Shown one piece after another: positions 7,159 to 15,749 of a stretch of 64,000 nucleotides of DNA (position 1 is its first letter; every line of letters begins with the position of its first letter). Below the pieces are notes generated by a model. The model was not told the origin of the DNA. It ran no database searches and saw nothing but the letters and a program-made list of their open reading frames with translations. Location of the stretch: contig DATGHL010000012.1 in NCBI GenBank assembly GCA_035308025.1, positions 1-64,000 on the forward strand, read 5' to 3'. Made by a program: the position numbers and the translations under genes. This stretch comes from Candidatus Binataceae bacterium. GTDB taxonomy: Bacteria > Desulfobacterota > Binatia > Binatales > Binataceae.

Positions 7159-8757
7159 GTGACTCAGCACTTTGATGCTATCGTAATCGGTGGCGGCGTG
7201 TCTGGCCTGTACGCTCTTTATAAACTCCGCCAACTCGGCGTCTCGGCACGGGTGTTCGAGGCCGGCAGCGATATCGGCGGCACCTGGTACTGGAATCGCT
7301 ACCCGGGCGCCCGTTTCGACTCTGAGAGCTATACCTACCAATATTCCTTCTCCCAGGAATTGTTAGAGGAATGGAAGTGGAGCGAGCATTTCTCGGGCCA
7401 GCCGGAAATTGAACGGTATTTGCATTTTGTCGCGGACAAATTCGATCTCAAACGCGACATTGAGTGCAACGCGCGCGTTGCGACCGTCATGTATGACGAA
7501 GCTGACAAGAGGTGGGAGATTGAGACTCACAACGGTGTGCGCGCATCTGCCCGCTACGTCATCTGCGCCACCGGGCTGCTTTCGGCGCATCAGTTTCCGG
7601 ACTATGAGGGGGTTCAAGACTTCGCCGGCCTGTCGCTGCACAGTGCACGCTGGCCAAAAGCGCCGGTCGACTTCACTGGCAAGCGAGTCGGGATCATCGG
7701 CAGCGGCCCGACGGGCGTCCAGATCATTCAGACAATTGCCCCCGACTGTGAACAGCTGACAGTTTTTCAGCGCACCGCGAATTGGTGCACCCCGCTCCGC
7801 AACCGTCCGATTACCGCGGAGGAACAACGAGCGCTCAACGAAAAGGCACATGAGATTTTCGCACTGTGCAAACGCACCTGGGCCGGCTTCATTCACGAAC
7901 CGGACCCGCGCGCCGCGATGGACGTGCCGAAAGAGGAGCGCCTAGCCCGCTATCAGGAGTTGTACGACCGCGGCGGGTTCGCATTGTGGCTGGGCAATTA
8001 CCGTGACTCCTTTATGTCACAGGACGCCGCGGATGAGGTTGCCGAGTTCCTCGCCACCAAGATCCGCGAACGCGTCACCAATCCCGAGGTAGCCGAAAAA
8101 CTAATTCCGAAGCACACGTTTGGCACGAAGCGGTGTCCCGGAGAGAAGAATTACTACGAGACGTTCAATCGCAACAATGTCAGATTGGTTGATTTGCGCG
8201 AAACGCCGATCAAGAAGATTATCCCCGCCGGAATCGAAACCGGTAACGAGTTACACGAACTCGATGTGATTATTTATGCTACGGGCTTTCATAGCGTGAC
8301 GGGTGAGCTCCTGCGTATGGATATTCGCGGTCAGCACGGTCGATCCCTGCAAGAGCATTGGTCCGACGGGCCAAGAACCAATCTCGGCGTTCAGTTCTCG
8401 GGCTTCCCAAACCTGTGGGCCATCATGGGGCCGCACAACCCAGCGGTGTTTTGCAATATCACCCGCTGCGTCGAGACCAACGTCGAGTGGATCGTCGATT
8501 GTATCCGTTATATGCGCGAGAATGGTTTCGAGACCATGACCACAACCCCCGAAGCCGAAGATGCATGGACCAAACGCTGCTATGAATCGGCCAAAGGGTT
8601 GTTAATCAATGAGATGAAGGATTCATGGTTCTTCGGTAGCACCAATCCCGAGAACGTGCGCGGCCGCTTCCTATTATTCGCTGGTGGCGTGCCACTCTAT
8701 CGTGAGATCTTCGCCGACGTTGCTGCGAAGGGCTATGAAGGCTTCGAACTGCGCTAG
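7159..8757 (+). CDS. Type I Baeyer-Villiger monooxygenase (flavin, NADPH)
   Basis: This 532-residue flavoprotein should insert oxygen next to a ketone, giving an ester or lactone. It has an FAD Rossmann motif (IGGGVSG, residues 10-16), the type I Baeyer-Villiger fingerprint FAGLSLHSARWP at 155-166 (F.G...H...WP), and an NADPH Rossmann motif (IGSGPTG, 180-186). GGTWYWNRYPGARFD after the FAD motif is typical of cyclohexanone-type enzymes. Start is GTG 7159 with GGAGG 9 bases before. Length matches cyclic-ketone monooxygenases. Its G+C looks lower than the genes around it, which hints at acquisition. It lies downstream of marR and upstream of a luciferase-like monooxygenase and an acyl-CoA dehydrogenase. 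Confidence 0.92.
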   Translation: MTQHFDAIVIGGGVSGLYALYKLRQLGVSARVFEAGSDIGGTWYWNRYPGARFDSESYTYQYSFSQELLEEWKWSEHFSGQPEIERYLHFVADKFDLKRDIECNARVATVMYDEADKRWEIETHNGVRASARYVICATGLLSAHQFPDYEGVQDFAGLSLHSARWPKAPVDFTGKRVGIIGSGPTGVQIIQTIAPDCEQLTVFQRTANWCTPLRNRPITAEEQRALNEKAHEIFALCKRTWAGFIHEPDPRAAMDVPKEERLARYQELYDRGGFALWLGNYRDSFMSQDAADEVAEFLATKIRERVTNPEVAEKLIPKHTFGTKRCPGEKNYYETFNRNNVRLVDLRETPIKKIIPAGIETGNELHELDVIIYATGFHSVTGELLRMDIRGQHGRSLQEHWSDGPRTNLGVQFSGFPNLWAIMGPHNPAVFCNITRCVETNVEWIVDCIRYMRENGFETMTTTPEAEDAWTKRCYESAKGLLINEMKDSWFFGSTNPENVRGRFLLFAGGVPLYREIFADVAAKGYEGFELR

Positions 8758-8834
8758 GTGCTGTCTCTGAGTTAAGGAACATCCGGTCAAGAACCCACCA
8801 AACCCCGCCGCTAGGGTGGTAATCGTTCCGGCGC

Positions 8835-8864
8835 AGCTAACTGAGTCTGGCGAAGCTAACTGAG
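8835..8864 (+). repeat. Direct repeat AGCTAACTGAG ahead of the luciferase-like gene
   Basis: The 11-base word AGCTAACTGAG occurs at 8835-8845 and again at 8854-8864, 19 bases apart start to start, just before the ribosome site of the gene at 8877. The second copy abuts GGAGG, so the pair might serve a regulator or simply be a duplication that copied part of the leader. Nothing else is evident in the 119 bases between the two genes. Confidence 0.45.
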
Positions 8865-8876
8865 GAGGAATCGAAA

Positions 8877-10112
8877 ATGAAGTTCATCTACTTTTTCCTG
8901 CCGACGCTGCCCGCGACGCTCGCGGAGCGCAAACAGCTCCGGCCGATCGCGATGCATCCCGATCGCTGGCAAAAAATGATCGAAGAAGTAGTTGAGCTGA
9001 GCCAGTTGGCGGAAGACGTCGGTTTCGAGGCGGTCTCATATCCTGAGCATCATCTGCACAGCGAAGGGATCGAGATGGGCAGCCTGCCGCTGCTGACGCA
9101 GCACATCCTGAACCACACCAAGCGGATTAAGGCCGGGCCGATCGGTTACGTGCTGCCGGGCTGGAATCCGCTGCGGCTAGCGCTGGAGATCGCATGGCTC
9201 GATCAATTGACGAAAGGGCGCACGATCGTCGGCTTCGCGCGCGGCTATCAGGCGCGCTGGCTCAATCAAATGGCGCAGAAGGTTCACGTCGGCGCCACCA
9301 TGAGCGACAAGAGCGAGACCGATCGCATCAATCGCGAGGTCTTCGAGGAGGTCTATCAGTTCCTCAAGCTGGCGTGGGGTGACGAGCCATTTCGCTTTAA
9401 CGGCAAGCACTATCAGTATCCGACGCCGCAGGAGGGCACTCCGTGGCCGGCGGCCGAGTGGACGCGCGAGTATGGCTTTCCGGGCGAGGTCGATGCTCAG
9501 GGTCGCATCCAGATGATCAACGTCGTGCCGAAGCCCTATCAGCGGCCCCATCCGCCGCTGTTTCAAGCGTTTTCGCTGAGCGAAGAGACGGTGCGCTGGT
9601 GCGCGCGCGAGGGGATTCGTCCGACGATCATCCTGCCGCAGCCGGAGACCGTGCGGAAGCTCGGCGAGGCCTACGTCGAGGAGGCTACCAAGGCCGGACG
9701 CGGCCCGATGAAGGTCGGCCAGAATATCGGCGTCCTGCGCGGCATCTACCTCGGCGACAGTCTCGCGCAGGCCAAGCAGATAGCGGAACCGGGGATGTGC
9801 GTACTCGGCTATCGCGAGGTCTTCCATCACTTCGGCTTTACTGAAGCCTGGCGCGAACCGGCTGATGAGGCGAAATATCCTGCTGGCAAAGTTCCGCTGC
9901 CGGCGTCGGAGGTTACTGCCGATCGCGCCGCACGCGTGAAGTCCGCCTACATGGGAACTGTGGACGACGTGCGGCGCGGGCTCGACGAGTTGGTCGAGGT
10001 GGCCAATCCCGAATACTTCGTGTGGCAGGGCGATCAGGGGTTCATGCCGAAAGATGTCGTCAAGCGACAGATCGAGCTGTTCGGCGAAAAGCTGCTGCCG
10101 CGCTACGCCTGA
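8877..10112 (+). CDS. LLM-class (luciferase-like) flavin-dependent oxidoreductase
   Basis: A 411-residue TIM-barrel monooxygenase of the bacterial luciferase superfamily, which uses reduced flavin supplied by a separate reductase. Seen are MKFIYFFLPTLP at the first strand, SYPEHHLHSEG near 54 (the E-H-H flavin-proximal motif of the class), IKAGPIGYVLPGWNPLRLALE, and IVGFARGYQARWLNQ. The start ATG 8877 has GAGGAGG 9 bases before it. The next gene, an acyl-CoA dehydrogenase, begins 15 bases after its stop, so the two are almost certainly co-transcribed. Proteins of this type are common in soil bacteria that degrade terpenoid, alkane or sulfur compounds; the actual substrate cannot be told from sequence. 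Confidence 0.9.
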   Translation: MKFIYFFLPTLPATLAERKQLRPIAMHPDRWQKMIEEVVELSQLAEDVGFEAVSYPEHHLHSEGIEMGSLPLLTQHILNHTKRIKAGPIGYVLPGWNPLRLALEIAWLDQLTKGRTIVGFARGYQARWLNQMAQKVHVGATMSDKSETDRINREVFEEVYQFLKLAWGDEPFRFNGKHYQYPTPQEGTPWPAAEWTREYGFPGEVDAQGRIQMINVVPKPYQRPHPPLFQAFSLSEETVRWCAREGIRPTIILPQPETVRKLGEAYVEEATKAGRGPMKVGQNIGVLRGIYLGDSLAQAKQIAEPGMCVLGYREVFHHFGFTEAWREPADEAKYPAGKVPLPASEVTADRAARVKSAYMGTVDDVRRGLDELVEVANPEYFVWQGDQGFMPKDVVKRQIELFGEKLLPRYA

Positions 10113-10127
10113 TATAATCGGAGCTTC

Positions 10128-11309
10128 ATGGATTTTAGATACAGCGCGGAAGACGAGGCGTTTCGTCGCGAGTTTCGTCTCTGGCTCGAGCGGAATCTCG
10201 AATACGCGACGCCGCCGCGCGGACCGCTGGCCGACGAGGAGGAGGGGAGTTGGGAAGCGACGCTGCGATGGCATCGGCGGTTGTACGAGGGCGGCTGGCT
10301 CGGGATCACGTGGCCGGCCGAATATGGCGGTCGTGGCGGAACTTTCCTGCAGGAGACCATCGTTGATCAAGAGCTTGAACAGGCGGGGAGCGGCCTGCCC
10401 TTCACGGGACCCGGTATCTGGCTGCTGGGGCCGACCCTGATCCATTGGGGCACGGCGACGCAGAAGCAGCGCCATCTGCGCAAGATTCTCGCCGGCGAGG
10501 AGATGTGGTGTCAGGGTTATTCGGAGCCCAACGCGGGATCCGACCTGGCGGCGATCCAGACCCGCGCAGTCGAGCACGATGGTTACTTCGTGGTCAACGG
10601 CTCAAAGATCTGGACCTCGCTGGCGCATCACTCCCATTGGATGTTCCTGCTCGCCCGCACGGATTCCGCAGCGCCCAAACACAAAGGAATCAGCTATCTC
10701 CTGGTTGAGATGAAAACCCCCGGCATCACGATCAGTCCGCTGATCCAGATGACCGGGGCGCGGCATTTCAACCAGGTTTTTCTCGAGGATGTGCGCGTGC
10801 CGATCGCGAATATCGTCGGCGAAAGAAACCAAGGATGGCAGGTGGCGCTGACGACGCTGGCCTTCGAGCGCTCAAGCGGCCAAGAGCGCATTATGACGAA
10901 TCGGGTGCGCGAGCTGGCGCAGCTCGCATCGCAGCTCTCGCGCAATGGCCGCGCACTGGCGGAAGACGCCTCGGTACGGCAGACCATCGGACAATTCGCT
11001 GCGGAGGCGGCGGCGATCCGCTACACCGGCTTCCGCCAACTGACGCGGCAACTGAAGGGACTGCCGCCCGGCCCCGAGGGCTCCTCAATCAAGCTGAGCG
11101 CCTCGGAGCTCGGACTGCGGATTGCAAGCTTCGCCCTGGAGATGCTCGGAGCTTACGGGCAACTCGAACGGGGCGATCAATTCGCGGCAGCGCAGGGTCT
11201 GTGGACCCATCGGATGCTCGAAGCGCGCGGCCCGATGATCTATTCAGGGGCGAACGAGATTCAGCGCAACATCCTGGGCGAGCGCGTCCTCGGCCTGCCC
11301 AAAGGTTAG
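10128..11309 (+). CDS. Acyl-CoA dehydrogenase
   Basis: A 393-residue FAD enzyme that oxidises an acyl-CoA to the enoyl-CoA. It has the N-terminal helical domain (MDFRYSAEDEAFRREFRLWL), the substrate/FAD-binding signature WCQGYSEPNAGSDLAAIQT near residue 126, VNGSKIWTSLAHHSHW, and the C-terminal YSGANEIQRNILGERVLGLP that contributes to FAD binding. GGAGC lies 6 bases before the ATG. It closes the plus-strand catabolic set after the monooxygenases and overlaps the convergent serine hydrolase gene by four bases at its 3' end. Together with the hydratases on the other side of the MarR gene it supplies the first steps of a beta-oxidation spiral. Confidence 0.92.
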   Translation: MDFRYSAEDEAFRREFRLWLERNLEYATPPRGPLADEEEGSWEATLRWHRRLYEGGWLGITWPAEYGGRGGTFLQETIVDQELEQAGSGLPFTGPGIWLLGPTLIHWGTATQKQRHLRKILAGEEMWCQGYSEPNAGSDLAAIQTRAVEHDGYFVVNGSKIWTSLAHHSHWMFLLARTDSAAPKHKGISYLLVEMKTPGITISPLIQMTGARHFNQVFLEDVRVPIANIVGERNQGWQVALTTLAFERSSGQERIMTNRVRELAQLASQLSRNGRALAEDASVRQTIGQFAAEAAAIRYTGFRQLTRQLKGLPPGPEGSSIKLSASELGLRIASFALEMLGAYGQLERGDQFAAAQGLWTHRMLEARGPMIYSGANEIQRNILGERVLGLPKG

Positions 11310-12445
11310 GTCGCGCCGAGCGCTTCCATGACGAGGTCGTGGATCAACGGGCGAAAATCGCGGATCGCCTGATTGTCGCGGCGGGGATGCACGCGGTTGG
11401 TCAGCAGGGTGATCGCAAGCTCTTTTGCCGGTTCGATCCAGATTGAAGTTCCGGTAAAGCCCAGATGACCCACCGCGGCCGGCGAGAAGCGACGGCCCGA
11501 GCTCGAATACTCGGGCGAAGGCGAATCCCAGCCGAGCGCCCAGGTCGAATCCTTGACGGTGCGGTCGCGGGTCCAGAACTCCTGCACGATTTTCGGCGGA
11601 ACGAAATCCGAGCGGCCCGCATAACAGCGGATCAGTTCGTGCGCGAGGCGGTCCACTTCCCGCACCGGCGCGAAGAGCCCGGCGTGGCCCGCGACGCCGC
11701 CCATCGCAAAGGCGTTCTCGTCCTCGACCTCGCCGACCAGCATCCGCTTGCGCACGGCACAAACCGAGGTCGGCGCGAACATCTCGGGCACCGGTTCGAG
11801 CCGCCGCGTGCGCAACAGCGAGATATCGATAAAATCGGTTGCGCGCAGTCCCAGCGGCTTGAAAATCTTCTCGCGGCAGAGCCGATTCAGCGCCATGCCG
11901 CCCACCTGCTCGATCGCCTCGCCGAGTAGCATGAAGTTCAAATCCGAATAGAGGTTGCGGCCGGCCGGCGGGTACTCGGGTTTCTCGCGATGGATTTGCT
12001 CATAGACGAATTCCTTCGCCCCGTGGCTCGCCATGAAATTGATCTTGCCCGCGCGCTCGACCTCGGCGACCTGCTGATGGAACGGACGCCACGCGGCCAG
12101 CCCCGAACAATGCGCGAGCAACTGGCGGAAGGTCACGTAGCCCTTGCCGTGCACGCCGAAATTGTGAAAGAAGCGCGTGACCCGATCGTCGAGCCGCAGC
12201 TTGCCGTCGCGCGTGAGCATCATGACGGCGATGGTCGAAGCGAGCGGCTTGGTCAGCGACGAGAGGTCGAAGACGGTCTCGAGCCGCATTGGCGAGCGCT
12301 CGGGTTCGAGCGCACGAAAGCCGAACGCCCCTTCGTAAGCGATGTCGTTGCCCTTGCGCGCGACGAGCGTCGCGCCCGGAATCGCGCCCTGTTCGATCGC
12401 GCTCGCGAAGGCTTGCTCAACCTCAGCCCAGCCCAATTGCTTCAC
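11306..12445 (-). CDS. Class C beta-lactamase-fold serine hydrolase/esterase
   Basis: A 379-residue member of the beta-lactamase/penicillin-binding-like serine hydrolase family. The nucleophile motif SLTK lies at residues 63-66 (FDLSSLTKPLAS); a YSD motif in AGRNLYSDLNFMLLGEA stands where class C enzymes have Y-x-N; and VGHLGFTGTSIWIEP provides the third motif (H-x-G in place of KTG). No clear signal peptide is present, which favours a cytoplasmic esterase, amidase or transesterase over a lactamase. It lies convergent to the acyl-CoA dehydrogenase with a four-base overlap and 51 bases downstream of an LD-carboxypeptidase, so a link to murein peptide recycling is also possible. Confidence 0.85.
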   Translation of the reverse strand: MKQLGWAEVEQAFASAIEQGAIPGATLVARKGNDIAYEGAFGFRALEPERSPMRLETVFDLSSLTKPLASTIAVMMLTRDGKLRLDDRVTRFFHNFGVHGKGYVTFRQLLAHCSGLAAWRPFHQQVAEVERAGKINFMASHGAKEFVYEQIHREKPEYPPAGRNLYSDLNFMLLGEAIEQVGGMALNRLCREKIFKPLGLRATDFIDISLLRTRRLEPVPEMFAPTSVCAVRKRMLVGEVEDENAFAMGGVAGHAGLFAPVREVDRLAHELIRCYAGRSDFVPPKIVQEFWTRDRTVKDSTWALGWDSPSPEYSSSGRRFSPAAVGHLGFTGTSIWIEPAKELAITLLTNRVHPRRDNQAIRDFRPLIHDLVMEALGAT

Positions 12446-12496
12446 CCCTAATCATTGGATCATAGCGTTGAGAGTCTAGCGCTGTCATCGCCGGAT

Positions 12497-13429
12497 TCAG
12501 GTCGTTACGGCGGCTTCAGTGAATACGAGGCATCTTGCGGTGGCGTCGAGCTGCGCGGGCAGGCCGAGGGGCAGCGCGAAATTCGCCGTGCCGTGGCCCG
12601 CCTCGATCCCGCTCAACACCGGACAATCCAGTTGCGCGGTGGCTTCGCCGATGAAGTCACGGATCAACGCGCCTTCGCGGGCGCTGCCCTCAACCGGCCG
12701 GATCGCGCCAAAGACGATGCCGGCGACGCGCCGGAGGATGCCGGCCTGCCCCAACTGCGTCAGCATCCGATCGATGCGGTAGGCTTTCTCGCCGGTGTCC
12801 TCGAGAAACAGGATGGCGCCGTCGAAGAGCGGTTCCCACGGCGTCCCGATCATCGCGACGACCACCGAGAGACATCCGCCGAGCAACGGGCCGCGCGCGC
12901 TGCCGGGGCGAAGGGCGGTCGGCGCTTCGAGCGTTAATTCGCGCGTTTCGCCCGCCAACAGCCGCAGCAGATGATCGCGTGCGGGCGCGCTCACGCCGTG
13001 CGAGAAATCCATCGCGACCATGGGGCCGTGAAATGCCACCATCCGGGCTTGAGCAACGAGAGCATTGAGCAGATAGGTCTCGTCGGAGAAGCCGAGGAAG
13101 ATTTTCGGCGTCCGCGCGAGAGCCGCAAAATCGAAAAGCGGCAGGAGCCGGCCCGAGCCGTAGCCGCCGCGCGCGGCAAAGATCGCCTTGACCTCGGGGT
13201 CGGCGAAAAAAGCGGTTAATTCCGCCGCACGCACCACGTCCTCGCCCGCCAGGATGCCGCTGCGATCAAGTGCGTGGGGGGAGATCTTCACGCGATAGCC
13301 CATCGCGGAGAGCGCGGCGACGCCGCGTTCGAGATGCGCGCGTTCGACGGCGGCCGCGGGCGCTACCACCCCGATCGTATCGCCCGGCCGCAGCGCCTGC
13401 GGTTTGATGATGTTTTCGCTCACGCCCAC
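12497..13429 (-). CDS. ldcA: Murein LD-carboxypeptidase (S66 family)
   Basis: An LD-carboxypeptidase-type serine peptidase of about 310 residues that removes the terminal D-alanine from murein tetrapeptides during recycling. Family blocks are visible in order: LRPGDTIGVVAPAAAVE, IFAARGGYGSGRLLPLFD (oxyanion region), FLGFSDETYLLNAL with the nucleophilic Ser, GPLLGGCLSVVVAMIGTPW, and GIEAGHGTANFALPLGL with the C-terminal catalytic His. The family has no signal peptide, and none is seen. The start is uncertain: GTG 13429 and GTG 13423 both fit conservation better than the longer frame to 13489, but neither has a strong ribosome site. It is divergent from an alpha/beta hydrolase gene across a region with a perfect inverted repeat. 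Confidence 0.85.
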   Translation of the reverse strand: MGVSENIIKPQALRPGDTIGVVAPAAAVERAHLERGVAALSAMGYRVKISPHALDRSGILAGEDVVRAAELTAFFADPEVKAIFAARGGYGSGRLLPLFDFAALARTPKIFLGFSDETYLLNALVAQARMVAFHGPMVAMDFSHGVSAPARDHLLRLLAGETRELTLEAPTALRPGSARGPLLGGCLSVVVAMIGTPWEPLFDGAILFLEDTGEKAYRIDRMLTQLGQAGILRRVAGIVFGAIRPVEGSAREGALIRDFIGEATAQLDCPVLSGIEAGHGTANFALPLGLPAQLDATARCLVFTEAAVTT

Positions 13430-13497
13430 GGTAGTCTGCTCGGTAGAGTATTCCGGCTCGCATCCAGCTTGTACATCCCGAAGTGTCAATCAATGGG

Positions 13498-13524
13498 CGC
13501 TTGACGAAGAATCTGCGTCAAGCG
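13498..13524. promoter_or_regulatory. Perfect inverted repeat between ldcA and a hydrolase gene
   Basis: CGCTTGACG (13498-13506) and CGTCAAGCG (13516-13524) form perfect 9-base arms around a 9-base spacer, 37 bases before the plus-strand hydrolase start and about 70 bases from the ldcA start. No T-run follows on either strand, so it is more like an operator for a dimeric regulator than a terminator. No regulator gene is adjacent. Confidence 0.5.
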
Positions 13525-13561
13525 AAGCTCCCCTCATCGTTCGGGCACGCGAGGAAGGTCT

Positions 13562-14350
13562 ATGGAGCGCGCAAAAGTAAACGGGGTCGAGCTCGCCTAC
13601 GAAATCCGCGGTGCCGGAACTCCACTGGTGATGATTCATGGCGCGCAGGGCGATCAGACGATGTTCGCCGATCTCGCCGCGGCCTTCGCGTCGAGCTTTC
13701 GCGTACTGACTTTTGATCAGCGCGGTTCCGGACTCAGCGACAAGCCGGATATGGCTTACAGCATGGCGATGTTCGCGGACGACACGGCGCTCCTGATGGA
13801 CCACGTCGGGTTTACCAGCGCGCATATCCTCGGGGTTTCGATGGGCGGGATGATCGCACAGGAGTTCGCGCTGCGGCACCCGTCAAAGGTGCGGACGCTG
13901 GTGCTCGGATGCACCACTGCGGGCGGTCCGAAAGCGGTCTGGCTTGAGCCGGCGCCAGCCTACTCAACCCAACCGATGTCCGCCGAAGAACGGGGCCGCG
14001 CGCTGGCCGAGGCGGCGTTCACGCGCGGCTACCTGAAGCAGCATCCGGAGATCATTGCGGACATGATCGAGATGCGGCGGCGGCGTCCGCTCGATCCGGT
14101 CGCGTTGGGTAATCGGATGAAAGCGGTTTTTAGCCATGACACGTATGATCGTCTGGCGCGCATCACCTGCCCGACGCTGGTGATCACCGGTCGCAACGAC
14201 GCTTTGATCTCGTGGGAAAATTCACGTCTGCTCGCCGAGCAGATCGCGGGCGCGCAGCTTGAAATCCTCGAGCCGGCGGGACACTGCTTCTGGCTCGAGC
14301 AGCCCGAACGTGCCGGCACGGCGATCCGGCGCTTTCTTGAGTCCCACTAG
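13562..14350 (+). CDS. Alpha/beta hydrolase
   Basis: A 262-residue alpha/beta-hydrolase-fold enzyme. The oxyanion loop is MIHGAQGDQ (residues 24-32), the nucleophile elbow GVSMGG puts Ser at 93, TLVITGRNDALISW carries the probable acid Asp near 217, and LEPAGHCFWLEQPE gives the catalytic His. FDQRGSGLSD is the usual strand-4 turn. Such proteins hydrolyse esters, lactones or C-C bonds; the substrate is not evident. A GAGGAAGG ribosome site precedes ATG 13562. The folC gene follows after 88 bases in the same direction, so they may share a transcript, though the functional link is unclear. Confidence 0.88.
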   Translation: MERAKVNGVELAYEIRGAGTPLVMIHGAQGDQTMFADLAAAFASSFRVLTFDQRGSGLSDKPDMAYSMAMFADDTALLMDHVGFTSAHILGVSMGGMIAQEFALRHPSKVRTLVLGCTTAGGPKAVWLEPAPAYSTQPMSAEERGRALAEAAFTRGYLKQHPEIIADMIEMRRRRPLDPVALGNRMKAVFSHDTYDRLARITCPTLVITGRNDALISWENSRLLAEQIAGAQLEILEPAGHCFWLEQPERAGTAIRRFLESH

Positions 14351-14438
14351 CTCGAGTCGACAGGGTAATCGCGCAAACTGATTCTCGGCTCAAGGGCTGG
14401 TTTTCAGAGGCCCGGTCCATCTAAACTCGACCGTCACG

Positions 14439-15749
14439 ATGGATGCGATCGCGCCGACCCTGGAATGGCTCTATACGCTCGAAGGGCGCGGAGAGATCTA
14501 CAAGCTTGAGCGGATGGATCAGGCCCTCGCCCTGATCGGGAATCCGCATCGGCGGCTGCGCGCCGTGCATATCGCGGGGACGAAGGGTAAAGGCTCGGTG
14601 GCCGCGATGATCGACGCCTGTTTGCGCGCCGCGGGCCATCGATGCGGCCTCTATACCAAACCCCATCTGATCAATTTGACTGAGCGCACGCGTATCGACG
14701 GCGCCGAGATGCCCGCGGCCTTGATGCTTTCGTATATAGATCGGCTGCGCGCCATCTACGAGAGTGCTGACCTCGCGCTGACCTTCTTCGAGTTCACCGT
14801 CGCGTTGATGTTTCTCTACTTCGCCGAAGTCGGAGTTGATGTGGCGGTGATCGAGACCGGCCTGGGGGGCCGGCTGGATTCGACCAACGTCGTGCGTCCG
14901 ATGCTCAGCGTGATCACCCCCATCGGGTTCGATCACATGGACCGCCTCGGCTACACCATAGGCGCAATCGCGGGCGAGAAAGGCGGGATCATCAAGGACG
15001 GCGTGCCGGTAGTGGTCGGCGCGCGTGATCCCGAGGCGCGCGCGGCATTGAGCGAGATCGCGGCAGAGCGGCACAGCCCGAGCTTCATGATCGATCGCGA
15101 TTTTTCCTACCGCTCGCAAGCCCCGGCTCATCGGCTCGATTATCGCGGGCACGGACTCGCGCTTGAAAATCTTGAGCTGAATCTGGCGGGCCCCTTCCAG
15201 CACGAAAATGCCGCGATCGCGCTTGCGGCGCTCGGAGTGCTGAGAACGCAAGGCTGGGCGATCCCCGACGAGGCCATCCGGCGCGGCCTGCAGGAAGTTT
15301 TCTGGCCCGGTCGTTTCGAGATAGTGGCGCACCGTCCGACGATCATCCTGGACTGCGCGCATAACGAACTCGCGATCCAGGCGCTGCTCGAAACGATCAC
15401 GGTCGAACTGGGCGCATCGGTGCGGCCGCATCTGGTCTTCGGCTGTCTCGAAGACAAGCAATGGGAGCGGATGGCGGCGATGCTTGCGCCGCGGGTCCAG
15501 AGCGCGATCCTGACGCGCGCGACGCCCAAGCGGCCGCTGGACCCGGAGGAACTGCTCCCGATCTTCTCGCGCCATACGGCAGCGCGCGTGATCCGCGATC
15601 CCGCAGCAGCGCTTGCAGCTGCGATAGCCGGGGCCGCGCCCGATGATGTAGTGTTGCTGACCGGTTCGGTCTATCTGGTGGGTGAGATCTATCCGTGGAT
15701 TCTGGCGCGAACCGGGCGGCGAGGACTGTTTCCTGAAGCCGTCAATTAA
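14439..15749 (+). CDS. folC: Bifunctional folylpolyglutamate/dihydrofolate synthase
   Basis: A 436-residue Mur-ligase-type enzyme that adds glutamate to dihydropteroate and tetrahydrofolate. The ATP P-loop is HIAGTKGKGSVAAMID at residues 44-59, followed by LYTKPHLINLTERTRIDG, the ligase core AVIETGLGGRLDSTNVV, and TPIGFDHMDRLGYTIGAIAGEKGGIIK (the family's conserved H and K region). C-terminal ligase features ILDCAHNELAIQALLETI and LVFGCLEDK are also present. Length is normal for the family. The lptD reading frame starts inside the last 68 bases if its GTG start is right, which suggests translational coupling with outer-membrane biogenesis. Confidence 0.95.
   Translation: MDAIAPTLEWLYTLEGRGEIYKLERMDQALALIGNPHRRLRAVHIAGTKGKGSVAAMIDACLRAAGHRCGLYTKPHLINLTERTRIDGAEMPAALMLSYIDRLRAIYESADLALTFFEFTVALMFLYFAEVGVDVAVIETGLGGRLDSTNVVRPMLSVITPIGFDHMDRLGYTIGAIAGEKGGIIKDGVPVVVGARDPEARAALSEIAAERHSPSFMIDRDFSYRSQAPAHRLDYRGHGLALENLELNLAGPFQHENAAIALAALGVLRTQGWAIPDEAIRRGLQEVFWPGRFEIVAHRPTIILDCAHNELAIQALLETITVELGASVRPHLVFGCLEDKQWERMAAMLAPRVQSAILTRATPKRPLDPEELLPIFSRHTAARVIRDPAAALAAAIAGAAPDDVVLLTGSVYLVGEIYPWILARTGRRGLFPEAVN

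Noticed and set aside
8799-8821. Hairpin CCCACC/GGGTGG after the Baeyer-Villiger gene as a terminator
   Set aside because: The stem is only six pairs with a 14-base loop and no T-run follows.
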